Notes: generated from the letters alone by a model not told the origin. Positions 28,718 through 40,130 are shown, numbered from the stretch's first letter. The stretch is 64,000 nucleotides of DNA from Rhynchopus sp. YZ270_cl-10 (GCA_964035575.1 OZ037902.1:868001-932000); one strand, 5' to 3'. Translations and numbers: made by a program.

Positions 28718-31142
28718 ATGAGCTACGAACGCGATGACGACTCCATTGACAACAGCTCGATCCCCGGATTCACCAAACCCGGTAAGAAGAGCACCCTTGT
28801 TGGAAAGATCGGTAACTTCTCTGTGCAGTACAACCTTTCCGTTGCGTCGATTGCTGTGAAGCTGATGACGTCTTACGACGACACTGACATCAACGACATT
28901 AGCGACTCCGACATGACCCCAGAGTACCTCAACAAAACCAACGACTTTGACGAGGAAAGCTGGGCGAAGTACACCCTGCTGGGTGCTGTGTTCCTGGGAG
29001 CCGTCATCGGAATGCTTGGGATGGGATACCTGGGGGACCTTCTTGGAAGGAAGATGGCCATGATGTGCACCCTCTCCTTCGTTGTTTTCGGTGCGCTCGG
29101 GTCAGGTCTGCTGTCCTGGGGGAGCGACAACTCGGTGTTCGCTGTGATCACAGCGTGCCGTCTGCTTGTTGGTATCGGTGTTGGTGGGATCTACCCGCTT
29201 TCTGCAGCATCTTCTTCTGAGGCAAAGGGTGAGGAAGAAGAGCACGACACTGCGTCGATGATTCGCGAGCAAACCGCTGCGCGTGTCGGATGGTCTTTCT
29301 TCTGGCAGGTTCCTGGATCGCTCGCACCCTACCTGGTCTCGTTGATTCTTCTTGGTATTCACAGTGATAACGACGGGTTTGACACTAATGTTCAGTTCCG
29401 TATTATGTTCGCGCTTGGTGCGGTCCCTGCCGCTATCGTGCTGTATCTGACCTGGCACAGCCAAGAATCTGAGGCATTCCTTGAGTCAAAGCAAAACCAG
29501 GTTGCAGGAGATGAATTCCAACCCTGGAAATGGGCCAAAGCGCACCCAAAATGGCCTGAAATGAGCCGCGCGCTGATCGGAACCGCAGGAACCTGGTTCA
29601 TCTACGATGTGTCGTACTATGGCACCGTGATCTTCACGCCGACCATCCTGCACAACATCTTCGGTAAGAAGGAGACCCTCACAAAGCTTTCGTACCAGGC
29701 TGTTATCACCGGAACTGCGGGGATTCCTGGATGCATTTTGGGGATCTATGTGCTCAAGAAGTATGGGTGCTACGCGCTGAACCTGTGGGGGTTTGTGTTC
29801 ATGGCGGTCTGCTTCGCGATGCTTGGAACATTGAACCTTATTGCCGACGACCGTGATGAGTTCCACTACCCGCTCTTCGTCTTGTTCATCATCCTCAACT
29901 TCTCGCTGCAGAGTGGCCCCTCCGTGGCTACCTTCGTCATGCCTGCATTGTGCTTCCCCACCGAGGTCAAGTCCAGCTTCCACGGAGTCTCTGCCGCAGC
30001 AGCCAAGATCGGAGCCGTTGCAGGCACCTTCATGTACAAGCCGCTTGCAGACGCAACCTCGTTGACCTTCCTCATGTACTTCCAGGTATAGGATGGGTTT
30101 GGGAAAGGGGATTTTTAAAAAAAAATGAAAATGGCTTGTGAGGTTTGAGGTTCAACCCCATGCAAATATACAACACCCCATGTCATTGTTGGGGGGAAGT
30201 ATCGTTTATGAATAAAGGCAATCAAATTTGTAAGAGTGATACGTCTGAAGACACATTGTATATTTTTGTTGACTCATGTCCTACCCTTTGCATGAGCACG
30301 ACCGAGCTGCGTTTTGCACATTTCAACTACTCTTTTTTTTTCTTTTTAGGTTTTGTTGACCAAAACAGAGAGGTTCAGGGCATCTGTATCGTTTCAATGA
30401 AACAACAGCCCCCCCCTTTTTTTTTTCCTTTTTGATTTGATCTTTTCTTTACCAAAAAAAAAACATTACATGACTCCACTGTTTACTGCCACTCCACCAA
30501 CAGGCCGGATGCTCGCTGCTGGGAGCCCTGCTGACGTACTTCTTCATCCCAAGAACCGACGAATGCATTGTCACCGCCGAAGACGAAGAGGTATGTTGCT
30601 CCTGGCCTCTATGCCACACCAACCCCCGCCTCCCCATTCCACCGTCCACCCCCTCTCTGTACACATCCCCCCCCTTTTTTATAGCATTTTAATCATTTGT
30701 CTTTATCCTCTTCCCCCTTTTTCGTTCCCCTTTTTTTTGACTCTATTTTTAGAGATGTTTTGATTTTTTTTTTTTTTCCACTTTCTTTTGCGAAGAGAGG
30801 TTCTTTTTAACTTCTCTTTTTAGTGAATTGTCAACCAATTCTAAGGTGATTGAGCACAAAAAAAGAGGCTTAGGTTCATCTTTGAGAAGACACATTCATA
30901 TTTTCTTCATTTTTTTTTTGATTTTGTCTCGTTTCTGTTGCTTCTTCCTCAACCCACTCCATTTTTTTTTTTCTGTTCCGAATCTTCCTTGAACAACCTT
31001 CTTTTTTGTTCCTCAGTCCTCGCGTCTCATAAATGAAAACATCAACGCGGACGTCCCGTACACTTCTGTCGACTCCCCAACAACTCACGAGAAAAAACAA
31101 CGTGAGCTTATCGCCAGGACCTCAGCGGACTTTCTGGAGTGA
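28718..31142 (+). CDS. MFS inorganic phosphate transporter, PHO84/PHT1-like
   Basis: Three phase-0 exons, 28718-30085, 30504-30590 and 31017-31142, give about 526 residues. Donors are GTATAG and GTATGT. The protein has about 12 hydrophobic spans with the MFS loop GDLLGRK near residue 106 after the second span. The loop VGIGVGGIYPLSAASSSE is the counterpart of the GIGIGGDYPLS signature of phosphate:H+ symporters. The segment PSVATFVMPALCFPTEVKSS, followed by HGVSAAAAKIGA, matches the family's C-terminal half motif. A large acidic cytosolic loop (EAKGEEEEHD) occurs earlier than usual, and the first span lacks the usual GxGxFxDxYD pattern. Plasma-membrane phosphate uptake is the likely role; other anions are possible. 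Exon codons are strongly C/G-ending, suggesting high expression. A TTTTTCCAG acceptor-like site lies 29 bases before the ATG. Intron 1 contains a G module and intron 2 a B module. Confidence 0.9.
30275..30348 (+). repeat. G module in first transporter intron
   Basis: TCCTACCCTTTGCATGAGCA, CGACCGAGCTGCGTTTTGCA and CATTTCAACTACTCTTTTTT. Confidence 0.65.
30844..30885 (+). repeat. B module in second transporter intron
   Basis: AGGTGATTGAGCACAAAAAA, AGAGGCTTAGGTTCATCTTT. TTGAGC/GCTTAG pair with wobbles. Confidence 0.65.
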
Positions 31143-31402
31143 AACACACACAAAAAAAGGAACTGAATAGACAAGACGAAGGAGTGAAGAGGAGAAAGAC
31201 TGTATCTGCGTTTGTTATTATTTTTGTCGTCAATTCAGAAAAATGGTGAACAGAGTTTTGTTTGATCAGCTTGGAAAAAATAAAAATTATTTTCCGGCAT
31301 ATATCTGTACACCTTCGAGGGGATATTGAGCGTTACTTCAAATGAATTCATCCAAATAAGTTTGGCGGGTTTGGGTAAATTTGGGAGTATTTTGAAATCG
31401 TT

Positions 31403-31506
31403 ACTGTATTCGTACAAATTATCGACCGTACTAATGTTCGACCTTTTCAGGATTTTTTCTGGGAGTTCGGCCTTTTTTTACGGTCGATAATTTGTACGGA
31501 TACGGT
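31403..31506. mobile_element. 104-bp MITE with 28-bp inverted repeats
   Basis: Arms contain CGTACAAATTATCGACCGTA (31411-31430) and its exact complement (31480-31499), extended by eight bases with two mismatches. No clear duplication. It lies just 3' of the phosphate transporter. Confidence 0.75.
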
Positions 31507-31612
31507 ATTTGTAGTGTATATTGCTCATCAGTGAATCATAGCCGAAAGAGAAGAAGAGTCGCTCTTCTTTTTTTTAGCTTTCTTGTTTGTTCTTATTTTG
31601 TGTTTTTTTTAA

Positions 31613-32775
31613 CCCTTTGGGGACGGAGGTGGGCCGACTTTAGGGTCAAAAATCGGGGTCCCCACAGAGGAAGGTAGGTAATGTGGCCACACATGCGCAA
31701 AAACCAAAGTCGAGGGGCGGAATTGAAAGATTTTTTATCATCTGAATCCAAAGAAGCAAGAATTTATCACTTTTGAAAATGTTCAAATTTATTAGATACT
31801 GGAGAGCCTGGAGTCCCATTCTGAAAAAGTAGTTTTCAGGGTGAGTATGACGAGGCTGTGGAAGTTTGTCAGAATTTTTTTCCCGGACCCGTAAACCCAC
31901 GCAATTGATAGATTTGCATAAAAAGGAATCCAATAAAAAAAAAAACGAGGAGTTTAGACTAGCTTAGGTGGTGTTAACCGTGGGAGGGAACCGGTGAGGT
32001 TTTTTTGGGTCATTTTGTAGTGTTCGGATCATTAAAAGTGCATTTTTTGAGTCAATTTTTTCATATTTTTCAAAATTTCGGCGCGGAAACGCATTTCCGG
32101 GCATTTTTGGGGCTGGTTTTGGTGGATTTTCCATATTTTGAGGCCTCAGGCAACATGTCTAAAAATGGCACTTTTACTAGGGAATAGTGGAAAAAAGTAG
32201 GGTATGTTAGGGGGGCAAGTGAGTAAATTGACTTCACAGTGTCCATTTACGAAAACTTTGGGTGTCGTTAAATGCGCGAAACTGCCGGAATGCAACGCAA
32301 TGAGAAATCAGTTCCAAAAATATTTTTTCCGAAAATTATTGGCCGGTGGTGACTTTCCTACTTTGGCAGACCACCCCAAAACAACCTTATCTCGTTTTCT
32401 GAAAAACCACCCTCATTTATTTTTCTCGAAAATGGCGTTATTTGAAAGATTTGCAAAAAATCTTTTAACGACGCCCAAATTTTTTGAAAAATACCACTTG
32501 GAAGATATCTAACTCACTTGCGAGGGGGAAAAGTAAAAATCGTAAAAAAACCCACTTTTTCCCGATTTCCCGAAAATCGGCTTGGGGGCGCCACCATCTG
32601 ACACGGATCCATTATTTCTAAAACCTTCGATTCTTGCTTCTTTAGAAAGATGGGCCATAAAATCTTTCCACCATGCCAAGAGTTGGTCGAAAATACTGAG
32701 CAGATCATAGATTACTGGTCTTCCTAAGAAAAAAGGATTAAACTTCCACTCAGGTGGAAGTTAGTCCCCAAAGGG
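31613..32775. mobile_element. T5: piggyBac-like non-autonomous element
   Basis: CCCTTTGGGGAC at the left is mirrored by GTCCCCAAAGGG at the right, and TTAA lies immediately outside both ends (31609-31612, 32776-32779). TTAA plus CCC-starting ends is the piggyBac signature. No coding region is seen in its 1163 bases. It has several GAAAGATTT...AAATCTTT words (31733, 32447, 32650). Confidence 0.82.
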
Positions 32776-32780
32776 TTAAA

Positions 32781-32825
32781 AGATGTGTGCACACGAGATG
32801 CACGTATTTCAAATTTCCCTTCCCC
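32781..32825 (+). repeat. F module
   Basis: AGATGTGTGCACACGAGATG then CACGTATTTCAAATTTCCC. GTGC/GCAC arms. Confidence 0.5.
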
Positions 32826-32940
32826 CTTTTGTTTGCACCCTATCTCCAAGCAAACAGATGCTGCATTTTACATTTTTTTCTCAAAATGTGAGCAGGAATC
32901 TGTATTGCTCATTTGTCCGGATATAGCAATATTCACTTTA

Positions 32941-32994
32941 GGGCACACATGTCACGAAGAGGGCTTTGTATTGCAAAGCAATCTTTTTTTTCTT
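32941..32994 (+). repeat. E module
   Basis: CACATGTCACGAAGAGGGCT then TTGTATTGCAAAGCAATC and T-run. It is directly followed by an A module. Confidence 0.65.
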
Positions 32995-33000
32995 TTCTAA

Positions 33001-33082
33001 CACTCCGGGGGGTTCGATAACCCCGCGGAGTGTCAGTGCCTGCGTCCCAGAGGCGTTTTTGCACTATCAACTTCACTTTTTC
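33001..33082 (+). repeat. A module, best full copy
   Basis: Perfect hairpin CACTCCG-GGGGGTT-CGAT-AACCCCG-CGGAGTG, then TCAGTGCCTGCGTCCCAGAG, GCGTTTTTGCACTATCAACT and TCACTTTTTC. GGTTCGAT resembles a tRNA B-box but no tRNA is present. Confidence 0.88.
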
Positions 33083-33552
33083 TTTTCTTTTCACTATACA
33101 TGCCTGCGGTATGACACATTCATTTTCCCCCTTTTTTTTTTTTCTTTATTTTTGTTATGGTGCTCGCGGAAATCGGTCAACAACCTGTCAAAAAAGGGAG
33201 GGTGTCCTTTTAAAATTTACCATTGCATTTTGTGTCTGTTTTTTTCCCCCCACCCAAAATCGTAAGGGAAATGAAAAAATGGCACCCCCCTACGTCAACG
33301 ACCTGTCAATATCGATCCCACCCGGGTGCACCATATTATTATTATTTTTTTTTTTTGAAAAAATTGTTGGAACAGTCTAGGTGCCACCTTATGCAAGTTC
33401 CACTGTCTGGTGTGCTTTTTTTGTATTTTATCGAATTCCCTGTCTCCATAGCCCCTCCACCCTCTGTTAAGATTGTCCCCTCTCCACTTTTGTGGTGAAG
33501 ACAATACTTCAAAAGTGTGTCTGCTGTTGTTGATCCGCAAAAAAAAATTTAA

Positions 33553-34771
33553 CCCTTTAAGGACCGTTCAGGTTTTTGGATTTTGGGGGTCAACTCTCCC
33601 CCGGCAGTAAAATATTAAGAGATAATTTTTTTTGACCAAATCTGGCGGCATTTGAAAGATTTTGCACAAATCTTTCCAACGGAATCAAAAAATCGAAAAA
33701 TCGAAAATCAACTATTTTTTTAGAGTGGTGTGAGCCTTTTATTTTTTGAGAATTTTTCCGAACAAAAAAATTTTTTGATAAACTCCCCGACATTGTTTCA
33801 ACTCGAAAACGGCGTATTTTGAAAGATCTGTTCAAAATCTTTGAAAATAAAAAAAAATTCGATAAAAAAGTCGGAGTTGAAATTTTCTGAAACAGCTGCA
33901 CAAGGTTAGCAGCAATATTGGAATACATGAGTTGTGAACGATTTGCCCTAAACACGTGTATATCTGTAAGAAAAAGTACCAAAAGTGATCAAACCTCTTC
34001 CCATTCCTCACCTTCCCTCTCTTCGGACCTTCTGGAGTATCCGGAAGCGTCACAAAAGGCAATGCCCGTGTTCCCGGCATTGCCGATGCTCGCGTTGTCC
34101 TCCTGTTCTCAGCAATAAGCTGCTTCGCCAGTTCACACTTGAACACACTAAGCGACACCTTCTTTTGCTGAGAGCGTTGCAGAGGGAGAAGGCATTCTGC
34201 GCGACACTTCCAAGAAATATCAAAACACTTTCGGTACCAAACTTTAGTCTTGAAGTACCGGCAGGCTAGTGCCATGCGCTGGTCCGACCGATCGATCCCT
34301 CCCATGCAGGAGTTGAAGACATGCCGAAGACATTATCCAGTAGGTGAAAATGGGGGGAATCCCAAAAGTGAAATGGTACCCCTAACCTCTCCTGTTGATG
34401 AGGCTGACAGGGTATGTCAAAATAAATTTATTTTTGCTTCTTTGGAAAGATTTGTCATAAAATCTTCCCAAAGAACCAAAAATCAATTAGAAATATGCAG
34501 TTGTCACCCTCTAATTTTTTTTTGCAATTCGAAGTGCCCCCAAACCGTAAAAATCCGGAAAATCCCAACAAAAGTGAAATAGTACCCCAAGTCTCTCCTG
34601 TCGGTGAAGGTGCCGGCGGGTGTCAAAAAAAATCAAAACTTGCGTATTTTGAAAGATTTGCAACAAATCTTTCCAAAGAAGAAAAAATCGATTTGAAATA
34701 TGAAGTAGACATATCCTTAGGTATTTACGTGACCTTGAAGTGGCAATGGATTGCCTATGGTCCTTAAAGGG
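33553..34771. mobile_element. T6: piggyBac-like element with transposase remnant
   Basis: CCCTTTAAGGACC and its complement form the ends, with TTAA directly outside both (33549-33552, 34772-34775). The interior has repeated GAAAGATTT...AAATCTTTCC palindromes (33650, 33820, 34447, 34657) and a piggyBac transposase fragment on the minus strand. Confidence 0.88.
33990..34320 (-). pseudogene. piggyBac transposase remnant (C-terminal catalytic part)
   Basis: The minus strand encodes FNSCMGGIDRSDQRMALACR followed by YFKTKVWYRKCFDISWKC. This is the conserved MGGVDxxDQ segment with the final catalytic Asp and the aromatic/basic helix after it, as in DDE_Tnp_1_7 proteins. The upstream catalytic half and the Cys-rich C-terminal finger are not found in the element, so it is a truncated, non-functional copy. 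Confidence 0.75.
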
Positions 34772-34901
34772 TTAAAAAAACTTTTCATTGTGGATAGTGT
34801 CTGCTTTTTTTTCACTTCTTCGTTTCCACCACAGAGTACATTTGTACCTGCATCTGGGTACAGAGGCTTCACCTTTTTTTTTGACCATTTTTTTTTCTCG
34901 T

Positions 34902-34950
34902 CGACTAAGCACACTATTGAGGCTTAGGTTCATCTTACAAAACTTTTAAA
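34902..34950 (+). repeat. B module
   Basis: CGACTAAGCACACTATTGAG then GCTTAGGTTCATCTTACAAA. Stem CTAAGC/GCTTAG kept while the loop is enlarged to CACTATTGAG-type. Confidence 0.75.
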
Positions 34951-34989
34951 AAAATTGCAGCACTAAACCCGCCTACAATGTAGGTAATC

Positions 34990-35684
34990 CAGGGTTTCCG
35001 CCAAGGGGGACCGGGGGGGACCATGGACCCCCCCAATATTTTCCCCAGAAAAATCCGGATTTTTACAGGGGTTTGGGGGGGACCATGGTCCCCCCAAGAA
35101 AAATGGGGTTTTGGAGGTTGTAGATGACCCCCCGTGGTCATGCGACCCCACCGTGCAGAGCATTTGGCTCGCTGTGCCAGAAGAAGTGGAAGAAAAAGGG
35201 GGTGGTGCAAATCTTTTTTAAAAAGGGTAAAAGTAGCGTACCGTGCGCCTGCGGCGCTGTGTTGCTAGCTATGTGATATTGATATACTTCCATCGATACT
35301 TCCGTGCATTGCCCCTTTTTCTAAGGAGGCTTCGGTGCAAGCGACGGGTAGTTATTACATGTTCCCACTGCAGCACTGTAATGACTGTAGCACCATACAA
35401 TAGAAAAAGCAAACACCATCACCCTCCACTCTCACAAGACCCCTTACCTTGTTAACTTCCACCCCCGACCTCCAAACGAACCACCTCTACCAGACAACAC
35501 AGCTGTGAAGCTTGACATGGCTGCTATCAAACCTGGTGCACCATTCGCCTCTCTACTCTGTGGCCTGCAGGGAGGCGCGCGCGAAGCGCGCGACGACCTT
35601 TTGCGGGGAGAAAAAATTTTTTTGGGGGGTCTTTTTGATGGTCCCCCCCAATTCCTGAAACCCCAAATCCTGGCGGAAACCCTG
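34990..35684. mobile_element. T9: hAT-like non-autonomous element
   Basis: Ends CAGGGTTTCCGCCA and TGGCGGAAACCCTG, with TAATC on both outer sides. CAGGG-type ends are characteristic of hAT elements; the expected 8-bp duplication is only five bases here. G-rich arms (GGGGGGACCATGG) follow each end. The core has ACCGTGCGCCTGCGGCGC (35240) and GCGCGCGAAGCGCGCG (35576). It is related to T10. Confidence 0.75.
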
Positions 35685-35974
35685 TAATCGTAAAAAAAAA
35701 AAAAAAAAAAATTGCCACAAAAAGAGGTTTTTTTTCTGTTGAAAGGAAAGTGGTTTATGTTAATGTCATGAGTGTTGGCGATAAGTCAATAAGTATCTTA
35801 CATTTTGAACCAATTGTATGGTGCACTTGACTAATTTTGTTATGAGTCATCAAAGACTCTTGGGGTCACCACACATACAATACCTTAAATTGTGATGAAT
35901 TCATGCCTTCGACTTAATCGTTTTCCCACACCTTTTTCTTTTCTTTTCCCGATCTGGGAAAACAGACTTGGTCT

Positions 35975-36014
35975 GGATGACAAGCAATGCTTGGTACATC
36001 TTACCAATATTTTT
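35975..36014 (+). repeat. B module with compensated stem
   Basis: GATGACAAGCAATGCTTGGT then ACATCTTACCAATATTTTT. The stem is CAAGC/GCTTG: the outer pair is changed from T-A to C-G on both sides. Confidence 0.7.
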
Positions 36015-36044
36015 ACCCCCCTCTTTTTTTTTTTTTTTTTTTAG

Positions 36045-36101
36045 ATGCTCATTGAAGCACGTTTCATCGTTTTGATGATTCTCTTCGGATTGTTTGCATG
36101 A
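36045..36101 (+). CDS. Possible 18-residue mini-ORF or orphan exon
   Basis: After a B module and a run of about 20 T, TTAG is followed at once by ATG and the frame MLIEARFIVLMILFGLFA-stop, which is hydrophobic. The arrangement is that of a splice acceptor placed right at a start codon. There is no other support. Confidence 0.2.
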   Translation: MLIEARFIVLMILFGLFA

Positions 36102-36162
36102 TCAAATAAAAAAAACGTCTCTAAAAAAAATTCCTTGTCACCCCTCCCGTCCCTTTTGATCC

Positions 36163-36215
36163 CTCCTCCTATGCTATCAATTTATTGAATGCATCTGTTG
36201 AAATACTCCTTTTTT
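36163..36215 (+). repeat. K module
   Basis: ATGCTATCAATTTATTGAAT then GCATCTGTTGAAATACTCC, similar to 27983-28037. Confidence 0.5.
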
Positions 36216-36439
36216 TTGCGTCTATTCTTTCCTCACAAATGCTTTTTCTGTTCTTCTGAATCGAAAGGCAATTTCTCTACAAATGGCATCTACACAATTC
36301 TTTGTACCCTCTCAAATACTTTTCAATTCTGTGAACTGAAAAGTATATGAATCTAATTTGTACCTCCACAATGTACACACTTCTGTCTTGCCTATCGCTT
36401 TAACCACCTTCCACCTCTCTCCCCCTTCTACCTACACAG

Positions 36440-36484
36440 GAACACGGTGTTGGTGTGGTGAAGTCTCTTGTCGCGAACAACTAG
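36440..36484 (+). CDS. Possible terminal exon without partner
   Basis: CTACCTACACAG precedes the frame EHGVGVVKSLVANN-stop, whose codons are as C/G-biased as those of the phosphate transporter. A good acceptor and biased codons suggest a real or former last exon, but no upstream exon was identified in the 5 kb before it. Confidence 0.25.
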   Translation, partial: EHGVGVVKSLVANN

Positions 36485-36800
36485 GGGAGTGAAGCAAGCT
36501 AGCACGATATCAGGGCATCTAAAGAGCAGAGCAAAAAAAAAGGTGGCATGCTGAGGGGTTGAAGTGACATTGTGATGATTGCTCAAAATCGGTTCGATAT
36601 TTTTTCAAATTTTTTTTAAAAAATGTGCAAAAAAAAAGGTAAAAATAAAACTGGCCCGGGACACAGCAATTTTTTTTTTTCAAAACTCTCTCCAAAAAGG
36701 ATATCATTAAAAAAACCCCCCATTTTTTTAGACAGTTTGCGAGGTTTTCGTTTATCTGACAAACATATGTTTTTTTATTATTGGTGATAACGAATGTGAT

Positions 36801-36840
36801 CAAGGTGACGGTTCATCTTATAAACTTTTTTTTTTTTTTT
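36801..36840 (+). repeat. B module, stem deleted
   Basis: AAGGTGACGGTTCATCTTAT then AAAC and a long T-run. The head and tail of B are joined without the hairpin. Confidence 0.5.
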
Positions 36841-37280
36841 TTTTGGAAACATTCCCACCCTCCCTGTGGCGTGTTACGTGTTTTGTTTTTTTTTTTAAAT
36901 CTTTTATGTTTGCCTATCGAATTCCTCATAGGGTATTTTATACGCAAACTGGAAAGAAGGAAAAAAAAGGTATCAATAATATTATGGTTGTTATGTGAAC
37001 AAGCACCACCCCTCCACACGGTCCACCCAATGCAATGGCACGCCTTTCCCTTGGGTGGACTCCCTTGGACTATTTTTTTTTTGGCAACGGGGGTGACTGG
37101 TTAGTTTTTTTTTTTAAAGCTTGTGTACTTTCTCTGAAGGGAAAGTATACTATGTACATTTATGAAATTGATGAGAAGTATCAGAGAGAACATCAAAATA
37201 CCTACAAAACTGTTCCGAGATTTTATGGTATTTTTCTTTGATTTTTTTTTTTGGGGGGAATTTCCCATAATCCCTTATAA

Positions 37281-37372
37281 TGTGAGGCTATTCAAGGGAG
37301 ATCCCATCGCAACTTTTTCACAACTTTTCGCAACGCAAAAAGTTGAGAAAAATTGCGAATAGCCTCATATTC
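37281..37372. mobile_element. 90-bp MITE
   Basis: TGAGGCTATTC and GAATAGCCTCA are exact inverted ends around CAACTTTTTCACAACTTTTC repeats. Confidence 0.6.
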
Positions 37373-37836
37373 ATTTTAAAAAAAAATGAAACAAAAATGT
37401 GTAAACTCGAAACCAACCTAGTAAACAGGTTGGGGGGTGTTGTCGGTTGTTTTTTGAGATTCTTCTTCTTTTTCCTTTCTTGTGTCTACGTCTCGTTTGC
37501 ACTAATCAATTTTGCTTTTTTTAACCAATTTTATACCATGAGGTCCAATTTCACTTTTTTTTTTCTCTCTTTTTCCCCAAGCTTTTATTTTTTTACAATT
37601 TTTTTTTCCAGCACAGTGCCCTTACTTCTTCGGTGAGCCGTGTTTTTTATTTTACGGGTCTTTTTTTTTTTATGCTTTGGCAATGTGGATCCTTTGGCTA
37701 CAGGTGAGGTTTTTACAAAGGACACACAGTGCTGAGAAGTGTGTTATGTGTCTGATCTTGCAAGCTTTCCTATTGTGCAAAGTACCACTGCCGTTAAAGC
37801 CCTCTCCAGGAGGGGGGGTTTTGACAAAAAAAAAAT

Positions 37837-37898
37837 TATAGTGGAGTTCATCCTCGGGTGTCTGCACTAATACAACCAAGTTTTCAAAAAAAAAAAAG
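37837..37898 (+). repeat. C module
   Basis: TATAGTGGAGTTCATCCTCG, GGTGTCTGCACTAATACAAC and CAAGTTTTCAAAAAAAAA. Confidence 0.8.
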
Positions 37899-38310
37899 AA
37901 AAAAGCACCTTCCCCAGAACCATTCAATGGTCTCTGGTAAGGTGTTTTAAGTCTTTTGACTTTCATTTTGTTTCCTTCTTTAAAAGAGAAGAAGGTGGTT
38001 TATGAAAATGTCGTGAAAATAATTGCATATGTTGTACCTTAGGCAATTATCTGGGATGTTTGGAAATGCCAAAAAAGAAATGGTCCAGATTTCCTATATT
38101 GGATACAGAGTCCAACGTATTTAGACGGGTAAATTTTGTTAACTCGGCTTATTCGTTTAAGGCTGGGGCATATTGTGTAATAAATCGTTAAAAAAAATTG
38201 TGAATGACTTTCGGGAAAGTGAGGATGCAGCTGGAAACTGTATTGTCCCGATTAGTTTAAAAAAAAATAGTGAAAACTGTCTGAATGGCAGATACACTAA
38301 ACGAACAGAG

Positions 38311-38891
38311 CATGGCTCTCGCCGGGGGGTGATCGGGTTTTAAATCACCCAAAAAAAAAAAAAATTAAAAAAAAAGAGGGGTGATCCGGGTTTCGGATCA
38401 CCCCTCCAAAAAAAAAAAAAAAAAAAAATCCCAGGGTTGAACCACGGGAGTACCATGGGGAACTGGGTTGCTGACCGCATCATCTAGTCTGTACCTCAAT
38501 TTTTTTTTGCCTGCGGCGCCATTTTTCCTTTTTTGCTCCGCAAAAAAGGTTTCATTGAGTGAGTATGTGATGTAAAAGCTAGCTTTTTACACCGTACCTT
38601 AAATTTTTTTCGCCTGCGGCGCCATTTTGTATTATTTTTTTTGCTCCGCAAAAAAAAAGCACGTACATACAGTTCCCAATGTTCCCAATGTCCCTGGTCA
38701 GCAGTGCTGAAAATTTTTTTGGGCATAAAAACAAGCTGACCCCAAACGAGGGGAGAAAGCGCCTCACCTCCCTGCACTGGCAGGGAGTCGCGCGCGCGAA
38801 GCGCGCGCGCGACCGCTTTTACGGGGGGAAAGCTCGGGGACCCCAAATCACCCCCCATTTTGGCCAAAAGGGGTGATTGGCGAGAGCCCTG
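38311..38891. mobile_element. T18: hAT-like non-autonomous element
   Basis: Ends CATGGCTCTCGCC and GGCGAGAGCCCTG are flanked by an 8-bp duplication GAACAGAG (38303-38310, 38892-38899), as expected for hAT. Inside are two tandem copies of a GCCTGCGGCGCCATTTT...TTTGCTCCGCAAAAAA cassette (38510, 38610) and a GCGCGCGAAGCGCGCG palindrome (38794). Confidence 0.85.
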
Positions 38892-38929
38892 GAACAGAGC
38901 ATAAAAAAAAAAAAATGTATATTGGAGTG

Positions 38930-38988
38930 GAGCACACACTACCTACTAGGGTGGCTACACTAATACAACCAAGTTTTCAAAAAAAAAA
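38930..38988 (+). repeat. C module
   Basis: ATTGGAGTGGAGCACACACT, AGGGTGGCTACACTAATACA and CCAAGTTTTCAAAAAA. Confidence 0.75.
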
Positions 38989-39534
38989 AGTTCTGGGGAT
39001 ACGTGAAAGAGGGAACCAGGTTTGTACTGTTTTTTCCCCCCACCTCCTGAAGAGTGTTCCGCATGTCTGTGGACCCTTCAGTGTGTTGCTATCACTTTTC
39101 AAGATTTTTCTTTCTGCAACAAAAAAAAAAAAAAAAATGAAGGAGGAAAAAAAGGTTTCGGCCGACTCGAGTACAGATATTTACCCAGCTGGGGTAAAGT
39201 GATTGTCGACAACAATTTTTCAAAAAAAAAAAAATCCATTTTTTCCAATCTTTCTCAACAATAAAGGAATCGACATTGCGCGAGGTTGTGTGGCAACTGA
39301 CGAATTCCAGAATTTTTTATTAAAACGAGTGGGTGCATGACAAATTATGTGTGTTCAACGTGATTGCCTGTCTTTTCTTTAATGAATTAGTGTATGTGCA
39401 GCGGTAGGAGGTACATTCACCTTCTTTGAAGCTATAATTTTTTTTTTTTGTTTCGTTTTAAAAAATATTTGTCACACCAAAAAACAAACCCCCCCCCATA
39501 CGGCAGATCAGAGTGTTTCTTGGCGCAACCTCTG

Positions 39535-39649
39535 CATGACGGTGAAGTAAATGACTTGACTTGTGGTTTTACTTGTGGTTTCATCGTTGTAAGCCAACGG
39601 TGAAATCACAAGTAAATCGCATGTCAAGTCATTTTGCTTCACAGTCGTG
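39535..39649. mobile_element. Z2: 115-bp foldback element
   Basis: CATGACGGTGAAGTAAATGA and the mirrored TTTTGCTTCACAGTCGTG bound it; CTTGTGGTTTTACTTGTGG inside pairs with ATCACAAGTAAATCG. The bases before it (TGGCGCAACCTCTG) resemble those before 8041, so the homology extends upstream. Confidence 0.65.
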
Positions 39650-39766
39650 TACCTGCACTCTTTTTAAAGAATAAGTGTAGTCTCTGCAACGCTCTTTCGA
39701 ACGAAGCTTTTTTTTGCTTTTGAAATCTTTATTCAGACATTTGTCATTTGTATTTAAATTGATCCA

Positions 39767-39795
39767 CCTGATTTTGCCTGAAAATTTGGTGGGGT
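39767..39795. repeat. CACCTGATTTTGCCTG hairpin
   Basis: CCACCTGATTTT and AAAATTTGGTGG pair around GCCTG. Related motifs are at 7129 and, reversed, at 42255. Confidence 0.5.
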
Positions 39796-40060
39796 TTATA
39801 ATAAACCATGTCTTTGCCGAAACACCAAAAGAGCCCCCCCTTTTTTTATACAGCGTCCACGCCGATGCAATTTTTTCAATTTCAATTTATCTCTTTTATT
39901 TACTTCTGAAAAGCTTTTTTTTTTCCCACCACCTTCTCCAGTGATCAGAGTGATATGTACTTACTCTATTGACTTGGATGGGTGATATTTTACATTTTAT
40001 GTCCCCAAGGGTACCTAAAAAAACCCCTACCCCAGTCCCAACAGTGCAAGAAACAAAAAA

Positions 40061-40130
40061 TGCGTGGAGTTCACACGAGAAAAAAGCGAGGTGTCTACAC
40101 GTCATCAATTTTTCAAAAAAAAACCAAAAA
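40061..40130 (+). repeat. C module, diverged
   Basis: GCGTGGAGTTCACACGAGAA, GCGAGGTGTCTACACGTCAT and CAATTTTTCAAAAAAAAA. Confidence 0.5.

Noticed and set aside
33001-33082. tRNA gene suggested by GGTTCGAT in the A module
   Set aside because: No acceptor stem, D-arm or anticodon arm can be folded; only the B-box-like word is present inside a simple hairpin.
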